DNA of 64,000 nucleotides from contig NZ_FONL01000003.1 in NCBI RefSeq assembly GCF_900112895.1, forward strand, positions 1 through 64,000, written 5' to 3'. Position 1 is the first letter of the stretch. Each line of letters begins with the position of its first letter. Both the position numbers and the translations under genes were made by a program. Origin of the DNA: Succiniclasticum ruminis DSM 9236. GTDB taxonomy: Bacteria; Bacillota; Negativicutes; Acidaminococcales; Acidaminococcaceae. This document shows, in pieces, positions 35,260-44,089 of this stretch. The notes below the pieces were generated by a model. It did not search any database. It saw nothing but the letters and a program-made list of their open reading frames with translations, and had not been told where the DNA came from.

Positions 35260-36243
35260 ATGGAACAGGCAAAACGTCCGGAAACGATGGAACGGATTAC
35301 GACAGCCGAACTGGCAAAAGCGTTTATTGATGAACAGGTTGGGGAACTGCGTAAGCAGATTGGCGATAAAAAAGTGTTGCTGGCGCTGTCCGGCGGCGTA
35401 GATTCCTCCGTTGTAGCTGCGTTGCTGATCAAAGCGGTAGGGCAGCAACTTGTATGCGTGCATGTAAATCACGGTCTGCTGCGTAAAGGAGAACCGGAGC
35501 AGGTCATCAAAGTGTTCCGGGACGAGATGAAGGCAAACCTGATTTACGTAGATGCGACGGAACGGTTTTTAGGCAAGCTGGCTGGTGTCAGCGATCCGGA
35601 AACCAAACGCAAGATCATCGGCGGTGAATTTATCGAAGTATTTGCGGAAGAAGCGAAGAAACTGGAAGGTATTGAATTCCTGGCTCAGGGTACCATTTAT
35701 CCTGACATTCTGGAAAGCGAACAGGGCATCAAGGCCCATCACAATGTGGGCGGTCTGCCTCCCGAACTGAACTTTGAACTGGTGGAACCGGTGAAACTGT
35801 TATACAAGGACGAGGTCCGCGTAGTAGGCAAGGAATTGGGGCTGCCTGACAACATGGTATACCGTCAGCCTTTCCCCGGTCCGGGGCTGGGCGTGCGGTG
35901 TCCGGGTGCCATTACCCGGGACCGTCTCGAAGCGGTGCGGGAAAGCGACGCGATTCTTCGGGAAGAATTCGCGAAGAACGGACTGGAAGGAAAAGTATGG
36001 CAGTATTTCACTGTAGTGCCTGACTTCAAGTCTACTGGGATCCGCGATGGTAAGCGTACGTTCGACTGGCCGGTCATCATCCGTGCCGTCAACACTAAGG
36101 ACGCCATCACCGCAACGGTGGAAAATGTTCCTTATGAACTGATGCAGCACATCACCGACCGCATCGTCCATGAAGTGAAAGGCGTGAACCGTGTACTGTA
36201 CGATTTTACCCCGAAGCCCACGGCGACGATTGAATACGAATAA
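35260..36243 (+). CDS. guaA: GMP synthase, ATP-pyrophosphatase subunit without glutaminase domain
   Basis: 327 aa, TAAGGAGG 9 bases before the ATG. PP-loop ALSGGVDSSVVAALL, VHVNHGLLRKGE, GTIYPDILES, QPFPGPGLGVRCPG and the dimerisation-domain end RVLYDFTPKPTATIEYE are all GuaA hallmarks. Bacterial GuaA is about 510-525 aa because of an N-terminal class I glutaminase domain; here that is absent, and no remnant lies in the 105 bp upstream, which hold a terminator. It either uses ammonia or pairs with a separate glutaminase subunit, as in archaea. Makes GMP from XMP. Confidence 0.93.
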   Translation: MEQAKRPETMERITTAELAKAFIDEQVGELRKQIGDKKVLLALSGGVDSSVVAALLIKAVGQQLVCVHVNHGLLRKGEPEQVIKVFRDEMKANLIYVDATERFLGKLAGVSDPETKRKIIGGEFIEVFAEEAKKLEGIEFLAQGTIYPDILESEQGIKAHHNVGGLPPELNFELVEPVKLLYKDEVRVVGKELGLPDNMVYRQPFPGPGLGVRCPGAITRDRLEAVRESDAILREEFAKNGLEGKVWQYFTVVPDFKSTGIRDGKRTFDWPVIIRAVNTKDAITATVENVPYELMQHITDRIVHEVKGVNRVLYDFTPKPTATIEYE

Positions 36244-36362
36244 TTTTGCAGTAAACATCAAAAACAGTTTATATTACGATTCATATAAAATGTGAATTTG
36301 CAGCTTGCGAATTGAAAAAAGGTCCATAAAACAAATCATCAAAAAAGAGAAGGTAAGTAAGA

Positions 36363-37976
36363 ATGGCAGTTTTGAATTTGGAACAGTACGGTATTACCGA
36401 TGTAACGGAAGTCATCCACAATCCGTCCTACGGATTCTTATATGAAGAAGAAATGAAACCCGGACTGGAAGGGTATGAAAAAGGCCAGCTGACTGAACTG
36501 GATGCTGTGAACGTCATGACCGGCATATACACCGGGCGCTCACCCAAAGACAAATACATTGTCATGGATGAAAACTCCAAAGACACAGTGTGGTGGACGA
36601 CACCTGAGTATCCGAATGACAACCACGTCATGAGCGAAGAAGTTTGGGCGAAGGTAAAAGAAGAAGCCGTTAAGCAGCTTTGCGGCAAGCGGCTGTTTGT
36701 AATGGACGCTTTCTGCGGCGCCAACGCGGACACCCGCATGGCCGTCCGTTTTATTATGGAAGTGGCCTGGCAGGCGCACTTTGTGAAGAATATGTTCATT
36801 GCTCCCACAGAGGAAGAACAGGAAAACTTTAAACCGGATTTCGTAGTGTACGCTGCGTCCAAGGCAAAAGTTGCTGATTATAAAGAACTGGGAATCAATT
36901 CCGAAACATGTATCGCCTTTAACATTACCAGCCACGAGCAGGTCATCCTGAATACCTGGTACGGCGGTGAAATGAAAAAAGGCATGTTCTCCATGATGAA
37001 CTACTACCTGCCGCTGCAGGGCATCGCTTCCATGCACTGTTCTGCCAACACGGACCTGAAAGGCGAAAACACCGCGATTTTCTTCGGTCTGTCCGGCACC
37101 GGCAAAACCACCTTGTCCACAGATCCCAACCGCTACCTTATCGGCGACGACGAGCACGGCTGGGACGACAATGGCATTTTCAACCTGGAAGGCGGCTGCT
37201 ATGCCAAGGTCATCGACCTGGACAAAGAGTCCGAACCGGATATCTATAACGCGCTGCGTCGCGACGCGCTGCTGGAGAATGTTGCCGTGGACGCAGAAGG
37301 CAAGGTGGATTTCCATGACAAGAGCGTGACGGAGAACACCCGTGCTTCCTATCCTATCAAACATATTGAGCATAATGTTAAGCAGATCCGTGATACTTCT
37401 TCCGGCCCTGACGCGAAGAACGTGATCTTCCTGTCTGCAGACGCATTCGGCGTGCTGCCTCCGGTTTCTATCCTGACTCCGGAACAGACCAAGTATTACT
37501 TCCTGTCCGGATTCACTGCCAAGCTGGCCGGCACGGAACGGGGCATTACCGAACCGACACCGACTTTCTCCGCCTGCTTCGGCCAGGCTTTCCTGGAACT
37601 GCACCCGACAAAATATGCGGACGAACTGGTGAAGAAAATGGAAAAATCCGGCGCTAAGGCGTTCCTGGTGAACACCGGCTGGAACGGAACCGGTAAACGT
37701 ATCTCCATTAAAGATACCCGCGGCATCATCAACGCAATTCTGAACGGGGATGTGAATAAGGCTCACACCAAAAAAATTCCCGTATTTAATCTGGAAGTTC
37801 CTACCGCGCTGCCCGGTGTGAATCCGGCGATTCTGGATCCCCGGGATACCTATACGGATTCTGCGGAGTGGGACGTGAAGGCTAAAGATCTGGCAGAACG
37901 GTTTATCAAAAACTTCAAAAAATATGAAGGGAATGCTGAAGGGAAGAAACTGGTAGCTGCAGGCCCGAAGCTGTAA
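36363..37976 (+). CDS. pckA: Phosphoenolpyruvate carboxykinase (ATP)
   Basis: 537 aa. Signatures: [12 protein letters not shown], the kinase-1a loop [29 protein letters not shown] and [14 protein letters not shown]. Interconverts oxaloacetate + ATP and PEP + CO2. In anaerobic succinate or propionate producers it often runs toward oxaloacetate with ATP gain; that direction is inference. An intrinsic terminator follows at 38031. Confidence 0.97.
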   Translation: MAVLNLEQYGITDVTEVIHNPSYGFLYEEEMKPGLEGYEKGQLTELDAVNVMTGIYTGRSPKDKYIVMDENSKDTVWWTTPEYPNDNHVMSEEVWAKVKEEAVKQLCGKRLFVMDAFCGANADTRMAVRFIMEVAWQAHFVKNMFIAPTEEEQENFKPDFVVYAASKAKVADYKELGINSETCIAFNITSHEQVILNTWYGGEMKKGMFSMMNYYLPLQGIASMHCSANTDLKGENTAIFFGLSGTGKTTLSTDPNRYLIGDDEHGWDDNGIFNLEGGCYAKVIDLDKESEPDIYNALRRDALLENVAVDAEGKVDFHDKSVTENTRASYPIKHIEHNVKQIRDTSSGPDAKNVIFLSADAFGVLPPVSILTPEQTKYYFLSGFTAKLAGTERGITEPTPTFSACFGQAFLELHPTKYADELVKKMEKSGAKAFLVNTGWNGTGKRISIKDTRGIINAILNGDVNKAHTKKIPVFNLEVPTALPGVNPAILDPRDTYTDSAEWDVKAKDLAERFIKNFKKYEGNAEGKKLVAAGPKL

Positions 37977-38030
37977 GGAATATTTCATCGTGTGAAGATA
38001 AATACCCTGACTGTTTACGGAAAACGTAGA

Positions 38031-38072
38031 AATTCCGGAATGTGCTCCACGGCACATTCCGGATTCTTTTAT
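38031..38072 (+). terminator. Terminator after pckA
   Basis: AATTCCGGAATGTGC / GCACATTCCGGATT stem followed by CTTTTAT. Confidence 0.85.
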
Positions 38073-38098
38073 AAGGTTATTTTGAAAGAGGAGAGCGG

Positions 38099-39334
38099 AT
38101 GGACAAAGTATTGCGCGAAGACGCCGAAAAAATCATATATGCCGCGCTTCAGGCAGTGCAGCCGGATGAAGCGGTACGGCGCACGCTGAGGGATTACCGG
38201 TTTAATACCGGACGGAAAATTTTAGTAGCGATCGGCAAAGCGGCCTGGCAGATGGCAAAGGCGGCGACAGATACGCTGGGACAGGTGGACGCCGGTATTG
38301 TCATCACAAAATACAAACATGTGAAGGGCGATATTCCCGGTGTGGAATGTTATGAGGCTGGCCATCCGATTCCGGATGAAAACAGTTTCGCGGCAACCAG
38401 GAAGGCGCTGGAAATGGTAAAGAACCTGGCGCCGGAGGACACGGTGATTTTTCTTGTGTCCGGCGGAGGCAGTGCATTGTTTGAACTTCCGCTGATTCCT
38501 GAGGAAGAACTGCAGAAGATTACGCTGGGTTTGTCAAACAGCGGCGCGGATATAGTGGAACTGAACAATGTCCGCAAGCGCCTCAGCGGCGTAAAGGCGG
38601 GACGGTTTGCCCTGGCCTGTTATCCGGCGAAGGTGCTGAGTATCGTTCTGAGTGATGTATTAGGCGACCCCCTGGACAGTATCGCCAGCGGGCCGGCCTA
38701 TCCGGACAGCAGTACCTGTGCCCAGGCAAAAGCCATAATAGAAAAATATAAAATCCATCTGTCTCCGGAAGCAGCAGCGCTGCTGGAACAGGAAACGCCG
38801 AAAGAACTTAACAATATAGAAACACATGTTAACGGTTCGGTGAAGGAACTTTGCGCTGCAGCGGCGCGGACGGTGGAAGAGATGGGATATAAAGCGTTAG
38901 TTCTGACTGATGAACTTCGGTGTGAGGCTAGTTCGGCAGGCAGTTTTCTTGCCAGCATTTTGAAAAGCCATGCCTGCAGCAAACAGTCTCTCGCATTTAT
39001 CGCCGGTGGCGAAACCGTTGTCCGTGTCACCGGGTATGGCACCGGAGGACGGAGCCAGGAACTGGCGCTGGCAGCAGCGCCTGGTATTGCCGGGCTGGAA
39101 GGCGCCGCGATTTTCTCCATTGACAGCGACGGCACAGACGGTCCTACCGACGCGGCCGGCGGCTATGTGGACGGGGAAAGCATCGCTGCCCTGGAAGAAA
39201 AAGGAATCAATTTTGACAGTATGCTGCGGGAGAATGATTCATATCACGCGCTGGAAGCCATCGGCGGGCTGATCATGACAGGCCCCACAGGCACTAATGT
39301 GAATGATCTGGCGGTTGCGTTGCTGAAAAGATGA
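38099..39334 (+). CDS. Glycerate 2-kinase (DUF4147/MOFRL family)
   Basis: 411 aa, GAGGAGAG before the ATG. N-terminal DUF4147 part with VAIGKAAWQMAKAA and FLVSGGGSALFELP, then the MOFRL part with AGGETVVRVTGYGTGGRSQE and DGTDGPTDAAGGYVD. Phosphorylates D-glycerate to 2-phosphoglycerate, feeding lower glycolysis next to PEP carboxykinase. Family is firm; the exact substrate (glycerate versus hydroxypyruvate) is assumed. Confidence 0.92.
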   Translation: MDKVLREDAEKIIYAALQAVQPDEAVRRTLRDYRFNTGRKILVAIGKAAWQMAKAATDTLGQVDAGIVITKYKHVKGDIPGVECYEAGHPIPDENSFAATRKALEMVKNLAPEDTVIFLVSGGGSALFELPLIPEEELQKITLGLSNSGADIVELNNVRKRLSGVKAGRFALACYPAKVLSIVLSDVLGDPLDSIASGPAYPDSSTCAQAKAIIEKYKIHLSPEAAALLEQETPKELNNIETHVNGSVKELCAAAARTVEEMGYKALVLTDELRCEASSAGSFLASILKSHACSKQSLAFIAGGETVVRVTGYGTGGRSQELALAAAPGIAGLEGAAIFSIDSDGTDGPTDAAGGYVDGESIAALEEKGINFDSMLRENDSYHALEAIGGLIMTGPTGTNVNDLAVALLKR

Positions 39335-39388
39335 AGGAATCACTTAAGCAGCGGACACTTCCGTTTGAATCAAATATTGAAGACGCAC

Positions 39389-39433
39389 AAAAATCCGGAA
39401 TACCTGGAAAACCAGGTGTTCCGGATTTTTTGC
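39389..39433 (+). terminator. Terminator after the glycerate kinase gene
   Basis: AAAAATCCGGAATACCTGG-AAAA-CCAGGTGTTCCGGATTTTTTG, a long stem with one mismatch. Its outer TCCGGAAT also occurs in the pckA terminator. Confidence 0.9.
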
Positions 39434-39599
39434 TGTTCTCAGTTCAAATTCAATTTATTCCTCTGCGAAAATATGGTAAAATTAATAAACAAAGTGATGT
39501 CCGGTGTTGCAATGACATACTATTGTCGAAAAATCGATATAACATGAAAAGAGTACAAATAAAAAATGTGCCGTTATTGTGCGAAAAGGAGGTTATCAC

Positions 39600-40958
39600 A
39601 TGAATAAGATGAAAACGGCAGCAACTGTACTTGCAGCAGTTTTTGCGTTTGCTGTCGCGCCGGTTTTTGAAACAGGCCTTGCAGATACAAGCGGCCTTGC
39701 GGGGACAAATGGGGTAACCGGTATAAGCTGGTCGCGTCCTGTTTTTGCCGAAGGTAACGGCGTGGATTACCAGCTGGGGCTGCACTACATTCCGCTGGTG
39801 ACGCGTACGGAACATTATGACGTGAGCGACGAGAAGGGTGACCTTTTACGCGCCCGCTGGACAGGCATCCGGGTAACCGGCCCCGTGCCGTTTGAACCGA
39901 ATATTAACAAAGCACTGGATGCATACACTGCAAATGAAAGTAAAAATTTCGCTGCTTCAAGCAGGAAAATGTTGTCCGATGCTAAATTAGACCACAGCGA
40001 ACGGGCGAAGTATGGCGCTACGTTCTTTCCCGCTTTTGAGGATAACAGAGATATCTATGTGCGGCGGGCCGACTCCCTCGTGGTGAGCCTGCTGGAATCC
40101 GGTTCCAGTTATATGGGCGGCGCCCATGGTATGTATGGTTTCACAGGCAAAACCTTCGATACCTACACAGGAAAGGAGATGCAGCTGACTGATATTTTCA
40201 CAAGCCCCACTGCCATGACAAATGCCATCAAACAACAGCTGATGTTTGATTATCCCAAAGCATCATTTCAGGGAAACAACGGCGCCAGCATGCGTGAGAT
40301 GGTGGACCAGCTGGCGAAGGAGGGGCATCTGTTCTGGACCATGGATCCCCGGGGCGTGACTTTCTATTTCAATCCGTACATCCTCGGTTCGTATGCGGAA
40401 GGGGTTTTCACCACTACGCTGCTGTATTCCGAGAGGCTCGATATTTTCAAACATGATCAGTACACGCAAGCCATTAGTTGGCGGGGGCCGAAAGCCTATT
40501 GCATGGAAATTCCTTCCTACCTGCCCGTACGTTTAAGCGACAGCCCGCGCGGTGACAGGCTGTCCGTGATGAACGATCCGGAAGAACTGCTCATTGATTA
40601 CTGCGGCGAACAACTGAAAGATAAGTTTAATGCAAAACAGATCCGCGCCACACTGGTGTCTATGCCGGAGGGTGAACGGTACCTGTATGTGGATTATCAG
40701 AAGGAAGACTGGAAGCACGCCGTACGGGTATATGCCCTCCGCAACGAACCGGTCTTTGTGGGCGAGTATGCCATGACGCGTTTTATTTCGGATATGGTAG
40801 GGAATAATGGCTCGGACTGGTACGTGATGACAGATCCCCAGGCGTTTTACATGACGGCCATGCCGGGCAGCGGCTATGCTCCCTGGACAAAGCTGACCTG
40901 CCGGATAGGCGCAAACGGTGCGCCGGAAGTGTATGAAGTGGAAGGCGGGAAAGGGTAA
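39600..40958 (+). CDS. Secreted DUF3298 (RsiV-like) domain protein
   Basis: 452 aa from the ATG at 39600 (AAAAGGAGG upstream). N-terminal signal segment (KTAATVLAAVFAFAVAPVF). The middle (about 60-290) has the DUF4163/DUF3298 pattern: YSGGAHGMYG-like YMGGAHGMYGFTGKTFDTYTGK, LTDIFTS, and FYFNPYILGSYAEGVFTTTL. The C-terminal 160 residues are unassigned. Such domains occur in sigma-factor regulators and peptidoglycan deacetylase-linked proteins, generally facing the outside. It opens a run of nine exported-protein genes. Confidence 0.75.
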   Translation: MNKMKTAATVLAAVFAFAVAPVFETGLADTSGLAGTNGVTGISWSRPVFAEGNGVDYQLGLHYIPLVTRTEHYDVSDEKGDLLRARWTGIRVTGPVPFEPNINKALDAYTANESKNFAASSRKMLSDAKLDHSERAKYGATFFPAFEDNRDIYVRRADSLVVSLLESGSSYMGGAHGMYGFTGKTFDTYTGKEMQLTDIFTSPTAMTNAIKQQLMFDYPKASFQGNNGASMREMVDQLAKEGHLFWTMDPRGVTFYFNPYILGSYAEGVFTTTLLYSERLDIFKHDQYTQAISWRGPKAYCMEIPSYLPVRLSDSPRGDRLSVMNDPEELLIDYCGEQLKDKFNAKQIRATLVSMPEGERYLYVDYQKEDWKHAVRVYALRNEPVFVGEYAMTRFISDMVGNNGSDWYVMTDPQAFYMTAMPGSGYAPWTKLTCRIGANGAPEVYEVEGGKG

Positions 40959-40971
40959 CAGGAGATTCAAC

Positions 40972-41355
40972 ATGAAAAAGTTTATTGTTGCGGTGCTTTT
41001 GTTGACAGTGGCAGTGTTTTCTGTTTCGGTTCTTCCCTGCGAGGCAAAGGATATCTGGGTGGATCGCTGGCAGAACAGTAATGCGGACGTTTATGTGATG
41101 GACGAAACGCTTGTCTGGGAAGAGAATCTGGAAGGTAAGTTTTTCAGGGTTTCCACAAAAGAGGTGCAGAACGGAAGACTGAAACGCATCGTAAAATGGA
41201 AATATATAAAACATGGGCAGGAAATGTGGCGCTATGAAACGAATCAGATGGACGGCAGCCATATGACAGTGGTTTCGCCCGGGGACAAAGTATTTGACTT
41301 CTGCATGAAAAGAATCGGCTGGCAGTACCGTACGGAAGATTTCTGGTGCTATTAA
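40972..41355 (+). CDS. Small secreted protein, unknown
   Basis: 127 aa from the ATG at 40972 (CAGGAG upstream), 13 bp after the previous stop. Signal peptide MKKFIVAVLLLTVAVFSVSV with cleavage near CEA-KD. The mature part has about 100 residues rich in Trp and aromatic residues (KDIWVDRW, WQYRTEDFWCY). No domain recognised; probably co-transcribed with the DUF3298 gene. Confidence 0.7.
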   Translation: MKKFIVAVLLLTVAVFSVSVLPCEAKDIWVDRWQNSNADVYVMDETLVWEENLEGKFFRVSTKEVQNGRLKRIVKWKYIKHGQEMWRYETNQMDGSHMTVVSPGDKVFDFCMKRIGWQYRTEDFWCY

Positions 41356-41507
41356 AACCGCATTAGTCTAATTCGACAGCTTGATTTGAAACTGAACCTG
41401 TAAAGCACATGCGGAGGCTTTAACCTGCTTTTGGTGCTTTAACCGGGTGTGCGTATGATTGTTTGTTGAAAACGGTCCGATACATTTTTTGCCGGAGGAA
41501 ACCGGGG

Positions 41508-42356
41508 ATGAAAAAGTTTTTATTATTAGTGCTTTGCATGACAACATTGTTCATGTCAGGCTGCGGTGACAAGTTCGCAAAGGAAAAAGAAGCCATCAGC
41601 AAAGCGGAAAAAACGGCTATGTCCATGCAGATGCCGGTTCTCGTGAAACCGGATGACTGGAAGCAGCCACGTCCGCCCAGGCAGGAGTATACGCAATATC
41701 AGGCTGGCCTGGATAAACTGATTGCAACTGAAAAGAAGATTCTGGCAGAGATGCGAAAGTCAGATGCGCAGATTACCGCGTTGTTAAATCAGGCCGGCGA
41801 CGAAACGGAAAAGAAAGACCTGTTGGCGTTTAGAGATAAAGTGCGTCAGGACCGCATCAATTTTGTAAGGAAGATTTCCCGTAACCGGCTGAGCGGGGAT
41901 CCGTTTGTTGTAGGCGTCGGCAGTACATGGGAAGAAGTGGAAATGGTTTATGGTAAGCCTTCCGGTACTGGCAAGCCATTTATCGGCGCAAAAGAATATG
42001 ATTATAAAGGGGTGAGCTTTAAAGACTGGATCGGCGGCGGTGTTCCGCCTCTTGAAGTAAGGAAAAAATGGGTATCAAGGACGGTATTGTACGCTTCGAC
42101 GACAGATAAAAAGATTGTATCTGACGCCGGTATCAGGGTTGGCATGACCCGGGACGAAGTGTATAAGATTTTAAAATCCAAATATGTAAATAAGACTTAT
42201 AATGCGAAGAGAAACGCGATGCAGGTTGACAAATCAAAGAAAGAAGATGGAACCGATATAGTGGTCCAGTTTGCGATGAAAGAAACGGGACCGAATCTTA
42301 TGTTCTTAGAGTTTAAAAAAGGCAGACTGGTCAGGTATACGGCCGGCCCCAATTGA
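41508..42356 (+). CDS. Lipoprotein with SmpA/OmlA-like repeats
   Basis: 282 aa from the ATG at 41508 (GGAGGAAA upstream). Lipobox at residues 17-20 (MSGC). Lys/Glu-rich helical stretch follows (about 21-125). Then two units of the form VGVGSTWEEVEMVYGKPSG and IRVGMTRDEVYKILKSKY, typical of the SmpA/OmlA (BamE-like) fold that begins with G-T-x-x-E-V. Likely anchored in the inner or outer membrane, facing the periplasm. Function unknown. Confidence 0.7.
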   Translation: MKKFLLLVLCMTTLFMSGCGDKFAKEKEAISKAEKTAMSMQMPVLVKPDDWKQPRPPRQEYTQYQAGLDKLIATEKKILAEMRKSDAQITALLNQAGDETEKKDLLAFRDKVRQDRINFVRKISRNRLSGDPFVVGVGSTWEEVEMVYGKPSGTGKPFIGAKEYDYKGVSFKDWIGGGVPPLEVRKKWVSRTVLYASTTDKKIVSDAGIRVGMTRDEVYKILKSKYVNKTYNAKRNAMQVDKSKKEDGTDIVVQFAMKETGPNLMFLEFKKGRLVRYTAGPN

Positions 42357-42453
42357 GCGGCAGAGTTAATTGTTGGTTCCGGACGTTCAGGAAAGGTATA
42401 AGCGTGTTGCGACGATTTCATCCAAAGCGTCATTAAGGATGTGTGGAAATAGT

Positions 42454-43173
42454 ATGAAAAAGGTAAACTGCTGGCTGTATAGATTGTTTTTTCTGGTCGC
42501 TCTGTTTTGCTTATTTGCGCATGCGGCTTTTGCCACACCTGCTATACCGGTGGACAGGGACGAGTTCTCCATAGGCAATACCGTCACAGCAGAGTTCACT
42601 GCCTATGGGGTGAAAGCACAGCATACGGGTTATAAGGAAGAAATTAAAGATTCGCGGATTTTTTACACGCGAAGGGGTACGGCAGACCCTGGTCAGCCGC
42701 TGCGGTTTACTCTTGCGGCGAAGCAGTCGCTGCAGGGGGCGGTTCAGGAATTGGAAGTTACGATGCAACCCTATGCGGAAATGAACCGCTACGCAGGAAA
42801 GAAGCTGGAAAAATTCTATCGTAAAATAAAAGGCACGGCGGGAAAACGGCTGAACGTGAATATGGAATATACGCTGCCGAAAAATTCGCGCCTGCTGGTA
42901 GCCACGGTGCAGCTGAAAGATTATTACAAAAATGGTAATCAGGTGCTGCCGCGCTACACTACGGTAGAATATGAACTGAATGTGGTTGGCTTTGCGGAAG
43001 CCAATGCGACGCAGCTAAGCGGTAAAACTGTAAAGAAGGTGAACGACAGCAAAGGCAAGCTGATGATTATCGAGAAAAAAGGAACGGATGCCGCTGTCGC
43101 GGCAGCAGGCATTGGCATTCCGGTCCTCGCGGCATTGCTCTATTGGTTTATCCATAAACGCGGGAAAAAATAA
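42454..43173 (+). CDS. Exported protein with C-terminal membrane anchor
   Basis: 239 aa from the ATG at 42454. Signal peptide KKVNCWLYRLFFLVALFCL with cleavage after AFA. An extracytoplasmic part of about 180 residues (beta-rich pattern, LEVTMQPYAEMNRYAGKKL) follows. A C-terminal hydrophobic helix (GIGIPVLAALLYWF) ends in IHKRGKK, a stop-transfer layout placing the domain outside. Plan resembles the N-terminal half of the gene at 46027. No family recognised. Confidence 0.68.
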   Translation: MKKVNCWLYRLFFLVALFCLFAHAAFATPAIPVDRDEFSIGNTVTAEFTAYGVKAQHTGYKEEIKDSRIFYTRRGTADPGQPLRFTLAAKQSLQGAVQELEVTMQPYAEMNRYAGKKLEKFYRKIKGTAGKRLNVNMEYTLPKNSRLLVATVQLKDYYKNGNQVLPRYTTVEYELNVVGFAEANATQLSGKTVKKVNDSKGKLMIIEKKGTDAAVAAAGIGIPVLAALLYWFIHKRGKK

Positions 43174-43192
43174 TATTGCTTTAGCGACGGTT

Positions 43193-43231
43193 AAAACATC
43201 CCGGTTCCGTACGATGACCGGGATGTTTTTA
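43193..43231 (+). terminator. Terminator after 42454-43173
   Basis: AACATCCCGGT / ACCGGGATGTT stem with an 11-nt loop, then TTT. Confidence 0.8.
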
Positions 43232-43323
43232 GTATAATATGTGTGAATCATTATCGGTTTATGATATAATTATTATAATAATTTTTATATTTGTAAATTA
43301 TGCGGTTAAACGGGAGAATTGTT

Positions 43324-43956
43324 ATGGCGGACAACACCTATAAAAGTAAAAACATTACCATGTGCTATGACGGAAAATACCGTTGGGTGTATGAACTGGA
43401 CATGTACAAATCTCCGGTGATCATCAAAGAAGTGTGGAGAGCGATGCTTGTCGCCGGTGTGATAGTGCTGGCAATTTTGTTTGCGATAAATATTATGGAT
43501 GGCGATTTAATGGAAACGCTGCAGTTTGTGGCGCAGGCGGCGGCAATCCTGTTTGGTATTTTTCTTGTGCTCAGCATCATCGGATATCTCGTTTTTGCGT
43601 ACATAATCGGCGGAAAATATTGCGTAGTGTTTGAGATGGATGAGGAGGGCATCAATCACAAACAGCATGATAAGCATGTAAAGAAATCTGAACTGGCAGG
43701 TGCGATCACTGTCCTCGCAGGACTGGCAGGCGGCAATTTGAGTACCGTAGGCACAGGTATTCTGGCGGCGTCGCGCACATCTATGCTGACTTATTTTGAC
43801 GATGTGAAAGAACTGGAGATTTTGCCTAAAGAGCACCTGATCTGTTTGAATGAAACGCTGAGCCGTAACCAGGTGTATGCAGAAGACGAAGACTTTGCGT
43901 TTGTGGCGAATTATATCAAAAGTCATTGCAGGAACGCAAAGGTGAGAGAAGGATAA
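43324..43956 (+). CDS. Membrane protein of unknown function
   Basis: 210 aa from the ATG at 43324 (GGGAGA upstream). A cytoplasmic N-terminus with KYRWVYELDMYKSPVI, two membrane helices (about 45-63 and 74-100), then a soluble C-terminal part of 105 residues with KYCVVFEMDEEGI and a Gly-rich segment (LAGLAGGNLSTVGTG). The layout, a pair of helices followed by a beta-rich domain, recalls bacterial PH-like (bPH) proteins; this is a guess. Has its own AT-rich promoter region after a terminator. Confidence 0.65.
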   Translation: MADNTYKSKNITMCYDGKYRWVYELDMYKSPVIIKEVWRAMLVAGVIVLAILFAINIMDGDLMETLQFVAQAAAILFGIFLVLSIIGYLVFAYIIGGKYCVVFEMDEEGINHKQHDKHVKKSELAGAITVLAGLAGGNLSTVGTGILAASRTSMLTYFDDVKELEILPKEHLICLNETLSRNQVYAEDEDFAFVANYIKSHCRNAKVREG

Positions 43957-44089
43957 AAGGAAGAATGTAATTATGAATGTTATAGCAGCAAATTGATTTG
44001 GAAAAATCCAAGGTTGTCGGAACATGGTAAGATTGGTATTGTATAACGTTACGGTTGTTATGGCGCGGTTTTAGAGCGGGGATTTGGTT

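Noticed and set aside
36540-38057. 505-codon open frame antisense to pckA
   Set aside because: Covers a firmly identified gene in the opposite strand; no recognisable motifs or RBS.
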